From Terana coerulea (taxonomy: Eukaryota > Basidiomycota > Agaricomycetes > Polyporales > Phanerochaetaceae): DNA of 15,223 nt. Both the position numbers and the translations under genes were made by a program. Under the pieces are notes generated by a model that worked only from the letters and a program-made list of their open reading frames with translations, was not told the DNA's origin and searched no databases. Location of the stretch: assembly GCA_024811115.1 (NCBI GenBank), contig JAKOGH010000425.1, positions 1 to 15,223 on the forward strand, in the 5' to 3' direction. Shown piece by piece: positions 10,421-15,223 of this stretch; the first letter of the stretch is position 1; every line of letters begins with the position of its first letter.

Positions 10421-10679
10421 TTCATCTACGCTATCGCATAATTTATTCCTATGTTTTCAGTGCTTTCGGATTCGTTGTGGTCGGGTGTATCATTGTACAA
10501 TACAGCATCATTACTTGTAGATAGGCATAATAGCCGGCTTTGCTTGGATACCTAGATGGCATGACTATTGCGGACAAGGGCCGTTCTGTCTGCGCGGGAT
10601 GGAAGTGCGCCTGTCCGTACAAATAGATACCGGTTGACCTGGGGATGAGCGTCCCGCCTTCTTTTCCCCGAGTTGCAAC
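10421..10679. promoter_or_regulatory. intergenic region between AlkB-like and RCC2-like genes
   Basis: 259 bp hold the 3' end of one plus-strand gene and the promoter of the next. The first half is A/T-rich (TAATTTATTCC near 10439), plausible for 3' processing, though no exact AATAAA is on the plus strand. A 10-bp palindrome ATTGTACAAT lies at about 10493-10502. No TATA box is evident before 10680. Confidence 0.35.
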
Positions 10680-13196
10680 ATGACCACCGAGAAATCATCA
10701 GAGAAAGCCTCGAGCTCTGAGCCTGAACAGCAGTGGGGCAGAGGTACGACGGCTGCGCGCATTTGATTCCGTCCGCTAACCGTATGCGACAGTGTTGCTT
10801 TGTGGCGGCACGGACTGGTGCGTGCGGAGACTTCTTGTTTCGAACCATGACGTTCATTTCGGGTTTCGCCAAATCTCCTTGGATGATACGCATTCCCCCG
10901 CTGTTGCACCACCGTACACGCAGGCCGAAGCTTGGGAGAAAGGCGTCCGGAAAGAAAGCGCAGGAGCAGGCGTCGGAGGTTCAGTACGTGCACGGTTCAA
11001 CCGAGTACCCGCGAGGTTGCTGAACGCAGCGCGTTGGGTTGCAGGGCCCCGACCTGCTTGAACCACACATACTGCGCTCACTCAGCGACGTGAAGGCAGT
11101 CTCTGTTCACACATCCCACTCGGCGTGTCACGCAATAGTCCTCGACGTTGACGGCGTCGCTTGGCTGTTCGGGAGGAACGAACGCTACGTGCTCGGCACC
11201 ACCGGGCCCGATGTGGTCTCTGAGAATGCACCTATTAAGCTAACGCCTCAGACTCTGGGAGCCTCCAAGGAGACCAAATTCATTGATGCAGCATGTGGCC
11301 GAAGTCATACGCTACTCGTAGGAAGTGAGGGGCAGGTCTGGACATGCGGTGTGAACAGCATGGGTCAGGTGAGCGAGGTTACTTCGGTGAGCGCAGTTCA
11401 TGAAGATAACATTCACTGTGTGATAGTGCGGGCATAACGTGTGCCCCGAAATACGGGCCTTCAAGTTGATGGACCCTCCGACCTATAAGGGTAACCCGGA
11501 GAAGGTTATCAAAGCGGAGGCGGGGCTCACCTTCTCGCTCGTGCTTACGGAAACCGGAAAGGGTACGTCCTACCTCACGATCTTCAGGACGCCACATGTT
11601 GATTATCACCAGTGTTCGCGTTCGGTAGCGCGGAGAAAGGCCAGTTGGGCAACGGCAAGACCGGAGAACACATTGTGACCGGCGGGAAGCTTGTCTACGA
11701 CGCCGAGACTGAACCTCGTTGGTCCACTTTCTGCTCCACGTGGTTCCAGTCAGTTCTGAAGTTCCGTGCTTAGTGTTGGTGAAGGGCCTCGAGGGCAAGA
11801 AGATAGTTCAAATCGCATGTGGACAGCAGCATAGCGTTGCTCTTGATGAGGAAGGGTGGGCATCTTTGTCCACATAACTATCATGCTTCTCATGTTATTG
11901 ACTAGTCTCGTCTACGTGTGGGGTTGCAACGGATACGGTCGAATGGGTCTCGGCACAGGTCTTCAAAACGATGTCCTTGTACCCAAACTCGTCCCCAGTG
12001 TGAGTAAAGCTTGCTCTATGTTTGCAGTTGAGCTCAGTGCCATTCCCTTGTCGCAAGTTCGCTGGACCAAACAAGATAACGATGGCCAAGGCCATATCCG
12101 CCGGCCCAACAAACACAATCGTTCTTGACAACCAACATATGTTATGGATGGCAGGCAAGGTGCGCCCACCGTCGGCATGTGCGTTAGAGTGATATTCATG
12201 GAAGAAACGGCACAGTGGAAGAACACCGGAGATGGTAAGTATTCAACCACGTCGTTGGTCTTCACGGGCTGAAATGTTGTAGGGTCCGCTGGACAACCCT
12301 ACTCTTCCTTCCGGTATTTCCAGGAGATAATGCATGTAAAGCTCTTGCTTTTCACTTCTACGGTTACTAACTGAACAGGAATAGGGGCTGCCATGTGACT
12401 CAAGCCAGCAGCGGGGGCGTTACGCACTTTGCGCTTGCCACCGAGGAGGACGGCGGTGTTATGACTATAGCATTTGGCCAGGGCGCACCCAACGGTTGGT
12501 TTCTCGAATGCGCCATGTACGAAATGCACTCACTTGCTCGACAGGCGAGCTTGGCTTGGGCGTTGACGAAGCAAAGAGCGCCACGAAGCCGACCCAGAAC
12601 AAGCCATTGACGGGGATCCGTATCTTGCAGTACGTGTGGCTCTCAGTGTACTGGACGGCTTCGTGTTTAATTCCGATGACAGAGTTGCGGCCGGTCAGAA
12701 CACGAGCTTCTTCATCGCAAAGCCGTCCGAGAAACTTTCGGACCTGCCGCGTCACCCGGAGGACATGCAGGCGCCAGACGCCTGCGTCATATGCAATACA
12801 GACACCGGCGACGACGCTTCGCAGCTTGTGTGCGAGAAGGTCCGCCCCCTGCTTCTTCCTCTCTCCCGGCGGGCTAATCTCCGAAACACAGTGCGACAAC
12901 CCGTACCACCTGCAATGCCTCGACCCGCCACTAGACGCCGTGCCAGACGGCGAGTGGTTCTGCCCCGACTGCGAAGACGAGCCGGGCGCCCCCGTCGTCG
13001 TCGGAGCGGGAAGAAACCCAAGAAACGCGCCGCGGCCAAGGCGAAGCCGAGGGGCGCGGACGACGAGAGAATCCCGGAGCGGGCACGAAGCGTAAGGCTT
13101 CCGGCCAGGCCAAAGCCGCAGGTAAAGTACTTTTCTCCTGCTGCACGCATGCCACACTGACGTCGTCGGTGCGCAGCCCCGAAAAAGCGGAAGTAG
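10680..13196 (+). CDS. RCC2/TD-60-like RCC1-repeat protein with C-terminal PHD finger
   Basis: RCC1-type beta-propellers bind chromatin or small-GTPase partners, and animal RCC2 (TD-60) acts at centromeres and mitosis. A PHD finger usually reads histone H3 tails. Sixteen exons fit: 10680-10743, 10793-10817, 10924-10983, 11045-11368, 11427-11562, 11613-11717, 11774-11855, 11906-11999, 12058-12159, 12216-12234, 12283-12331, 12385-12494, 12545-12629, 12683-12839, 12892-13121 and 13177-13196, about 554 residues. Propeller signatures include VLLCGGTDW, WLFGRNERYVLG, AACGRSHTLLV, VFAFGSAEKGQLG, ACGQQHSVALDEEG, VYVWGCNGYGRMGLG and FGQGAPNGELGLG. The order and the AETEP segment match RCC2 rather than RCC1. 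Residues 453-499 are a complete C4HC3 PHD finger (CVIC, CEKC, H, C, CPDC). A Lys-rich tail ends in PKKRK, a likely nuclear signal. Start context is good. Three one-base gaps are needed: perhaps at GGG 11044-11046, at GGG 13008-13010, and between 13050 and 13080. It converges on arp8. Confidence 0.9.
12332..12384 (+). other. candidate GC-AG intron in the RCC2-like gene
   Basis: Joining exon ...RYFQEIM to GCHVTQASSGGVTHFAL in frame needs a donor at GCATGT (12332) and acceptor GAATAG (12384). GCATGT is the common fungal donor GTATGT with C at position 2. A strong branch site (ACTAACTGA) lies inside. The nearby GT donor (GTAAAG, 12336) breaks the frame with either acceptor, AACAG or ATAG. Confidence 0.5.
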
Positions 13197-13394
13197 GGGC
13201 AGTCTGTCTGCAAAGATTGCTTGGCGATAGTAGGCATCTCCACTCTTGTTTGTATTTTCCGGACTGTGATGTACACCATGGCGCCTGAGCGTGGCCTCGA
13301 CAGCAATTTTATACCCAATGAGCCGCAGCAGTCATCATGCATGGGAATATTCCCCAAGAAATTTATTCTCAGACATTGCGCCAAACCTTCTGCT
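13197..13394. other. convergent 3' intergenic region
   Basis: 198 bp lie between the stops of the RCC2-like gene and arp8. It must hold both 3' ends. The minus strand carries an AATAAA signal for arp8. For the plus-strand gene I see no exact hexamer, only moderately A/T-rich sequence near 13245-13275. Confidence 0.6.
13362..13367 (-). terminator. AATAAA polyadenylation signal of arp8
   Basis: An exact AATAAA on the minus strand, 27 bases past the arp8 stop codon. Distance and strand fit a 3' processing signal. Confidence 0.6.
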
Positions 13395-15223
13395 TCACAG
13401 GAAGAAACACCTCTCCTTCAAGCCACGCATGCCGAGGAAATCCTGAACACCGTTGTGAATACGACGAATACTCGAGAAGCAAGCAGAAGCGTACCCAATC
13501 CTGAGGTGTGATCCACAAATCTGCAACGCTGTCCATCTTGCCGAGCACGGCAGCCCCTTTCCACGCCAGCACTCGGGGGTCGACGTCCTTCGGCGGAGGG
13601 ATAATCTGGACCTTTTCCATGCTGGGCACAAGTGGCGTCGCAATGGCCTGCAACCTATATCCCATACACCGTCAGCCATCCGCGACACCCTGATAGCCGT
13701 CGCCCGCGCGGAGGCGTACGTACCTGCTCTCCAGCGCGTGCGCCATACCCGGGACGAGCGCACATCCGCCAACGACCAACACCGCCTGGAGGTACTTGCG
13801 GATCTTCTCGCCACCGGCCGCGCGCGCGCTGTTGAAGATCGCGACGTCCAGCGGCAGCTTGCTCGCCTCGAAGCAGACGTCGATGGCGTACCCGCCCGGA
13901 TACGTCTGCGTGACGGACGCCTGCGGCCGCGTAGTAAGCGGGGCGGCGCAGCGGCCGTCGGCGCGCCCGCCGGCTTCACGTCGTCCTCGATCGCGTCCAC
14001 ATCCACGATCTCCATGGGCTCCCCGGCTTCGGAAGGGTTTGGTTCTGTTTTTGGCTCGGGGCGTTCGCTGCGCTGACCGAAGCGTCGGCCGGTGCAGCAG
14101 GCGCAGCTGTTAAGATGACCGGCAACGAGTCGTCAGAGACCGTAATTTTGGAGGAATAGAACGTGCGTACGCGGAGGTACGGCGGCCACGTCGGCTACTT
14201 CGGGCTGCGGCTCGCTGACGCTCGGAGTTGTCATTCCGGTGGCTTGCACGACAGGCGGGGCATCTTGCGGCACTGTCGGGGCGTGAGCAGCAGCCTGATG
14301 CGGGAATAGGTGCTGCGTGGAAATCGTCATCGCCTGGGTCTGTGTATCGGCACGTTAATCTCCAAGTCCACATCGTCGCAAGTGACCACAGAAAGGCTGA
14401 AACCTACGATGTGATCTTGGGTTTGCTCGACAATTTCGTCCGTTACAGCAGGCGAGGTAAACGGACGACGTCCAACCCACTTCTGGTCGAACTCTATTAC
14501 GCGCGGTTCGAATAGGCACTGGCCGATCGGAGGGTGAGCGTCGTATAGCACAGCACAGGAAGAGGCTTACCATGGGCGCTAGGATTACTTCGTCGTAAGC
14601 CCGCAGTCCGTACTCGGTAGCCTTTCCCGGCCGCCGGACGACGAAGTCATACAAATTCAAAGCTACATCGCCCTACATTCTTCGGCATGAGCAACCGCTA
14701 AAACCCCTTAGCGGACGAAACTGACCTCCGCGAGCGTGCACAATCTTGATTTCAGGTCTTCGAGTACATTCCAATCATGTGCCCGCGCCAGGTCCACATC
14801 CCGGTAGGGAAGTTAATCTTTTGGAGCAGAACGTACAGAAATTCTGTGATAGCGTCACCGCCCATGTTCAACGACATTCTGTTTCACATTAGGTATATGT
14901 TCTTAGCGATTCAGGCCGGGGACTCACCTGGTATCGGCAATAACGAGACCGTCATCGACACAAGCGATGCTTGTCGTCGTCGCCCCCATGTTGACAACAC
15001 ATCCGTTTGAGATGCCGGCGCCATACGTCGCAGCGAGAGATTCCTGAGAAGAATGTAAGACGTGTGTGTTGGATTCACGAATAACATTGGTTACTTGCTG
15101 CGCACACAATTGCTTGAAACCCATGTTCACGAACAGCATTCGGACTAGGCTCGAGACGTAGAAGCGGTCATATACATCCGATATAACCAACACAACGGAG
15201 TATTCCTGGTTGCTTGTTTGAGC
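13395..15223 (-). CDS. arp8: actin-related protein Arp8, INO80 complex subunit (5' end missing)
   Basis: Arp8 belongs to the actin module of the INO80 chromatin remodeller, binding the Ino80 HSA region with Arp4 and actin, and contacts linker DNA or histones. Exons in transcript order: 15223-15095 (partial), 15043-14928, 14878-14726, 14672-14571, 14518-14408, 14339-14171, 14106-13724, 13654-13495 and 13442-13395. Conserved segments in order: VLVISDVYDRFYV, MGFKQLCAQQ, ESLAATYGAGISNGCVVNMG, ACVDDGLVIADTR, INFP..DVDLA, DWNVLEDLKSRLCTL, YGLRAYDEVILAPM, LFEPRVIEFDQ, TQAMTISTQHLFPHQ, YAIDVCFEASKLPLDVAIFN, YLQAVLVVGGCALVPGMAHA, PRVLAWKGAAVLGKMDS and a terminal LKERCFFL. A long Ala/Pro/Glu-rich insert of about 115 residues separates HLFPHQ from YAIDV. 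Three one-base gaps are needed, at GGG 14807-14809, GGGG 14058-14061 and GGGG 13940-13943. The N-terminus lies beyond the window. Confidence 0.94.

Noticed and set aside
12752..13384. 210-residue minus-strand frame across the PHD region
   Set aside because: Arg-rich shadow of the coding strand. The plus strand encodes an intact C4HC3 PHD finger and a Lys-rich tail.
13395..14015. Reading arp8 as a pseudogene because of its three frame breaks
   Set aside because: All conserved segments, canonical splice sites and the natural C-terminus are present, and each break is a single missing base at a C/G run, as in the four neighbouring genes.

Overview
The window looks like nuclear DNA of a filamentous basidiomycete, most likely an Agaricomycete. 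Genes are dense and split by many introns of about 47 to 106 nt, mostly near 50, with GTRNGT-like donors and CTRAY-like branch sites. The gene families and their C-terminal extensions also fit that group. I saw no bacterial-type operons, rRNA, tRNA or CRISPR array.

Left third (1-4173): a gene-poor, repeat-rich stretch. A 2,849-bp DNA transposon copy (721-3569) has terminal inverted repeats of about 361 bp that differ only by two one-base length differences, and a perfect 7-bp target duplication (GCTTAGC). No transposase is visible, so the copy is non-autonomous. A smaller TA-flanked MITE-like element (2322-2664) sits inside it. A perfect 28-bp palindrome lies just upstream (626-653).

Right two thirds (4174-15223): five compact protein-coding genes. 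In order: a two-TM membrane protein, possibly Pom34-like (+, 4174-5012); the snRNA/snoRNA cap hypermethylase Tgs1 (-, 5127-6302); a large basidiomycete protein with a Zn2Cys6-like cluster, a zinc ribbon and a degenerate AlkB/2OG-oxygenase-like C-terminus (+, 6421-10420); an RCC2/TD-60-like beta-propeller ending in a PHD finger (+, 10680-13196); and the 3' part of the INO80 subunit gene arp8 (-, 13395-15223, 5' end outside the window). tgs1 and the AlkB-like gene diverge from a 118-bp gap. The Pom34-like/tgs1 and RCC2-like/arp8 pairs converge. All five products look nuclear or nuclear-envelope, but nothing shows that they act together.

A cross-cutting observation: every one of the five conserved genes needs at least one extra base to keep its conserved protein in one frame, and nearly every needed base falls at a run of three or more C or G. 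The two TIR differences are also one-base C-run differences. This pattern points to systematic homopolymer undercalls in the assembly rather than five independent pseudogenes. The gene calls therefore treat these breaks as probable sequence errors, and each is listed.
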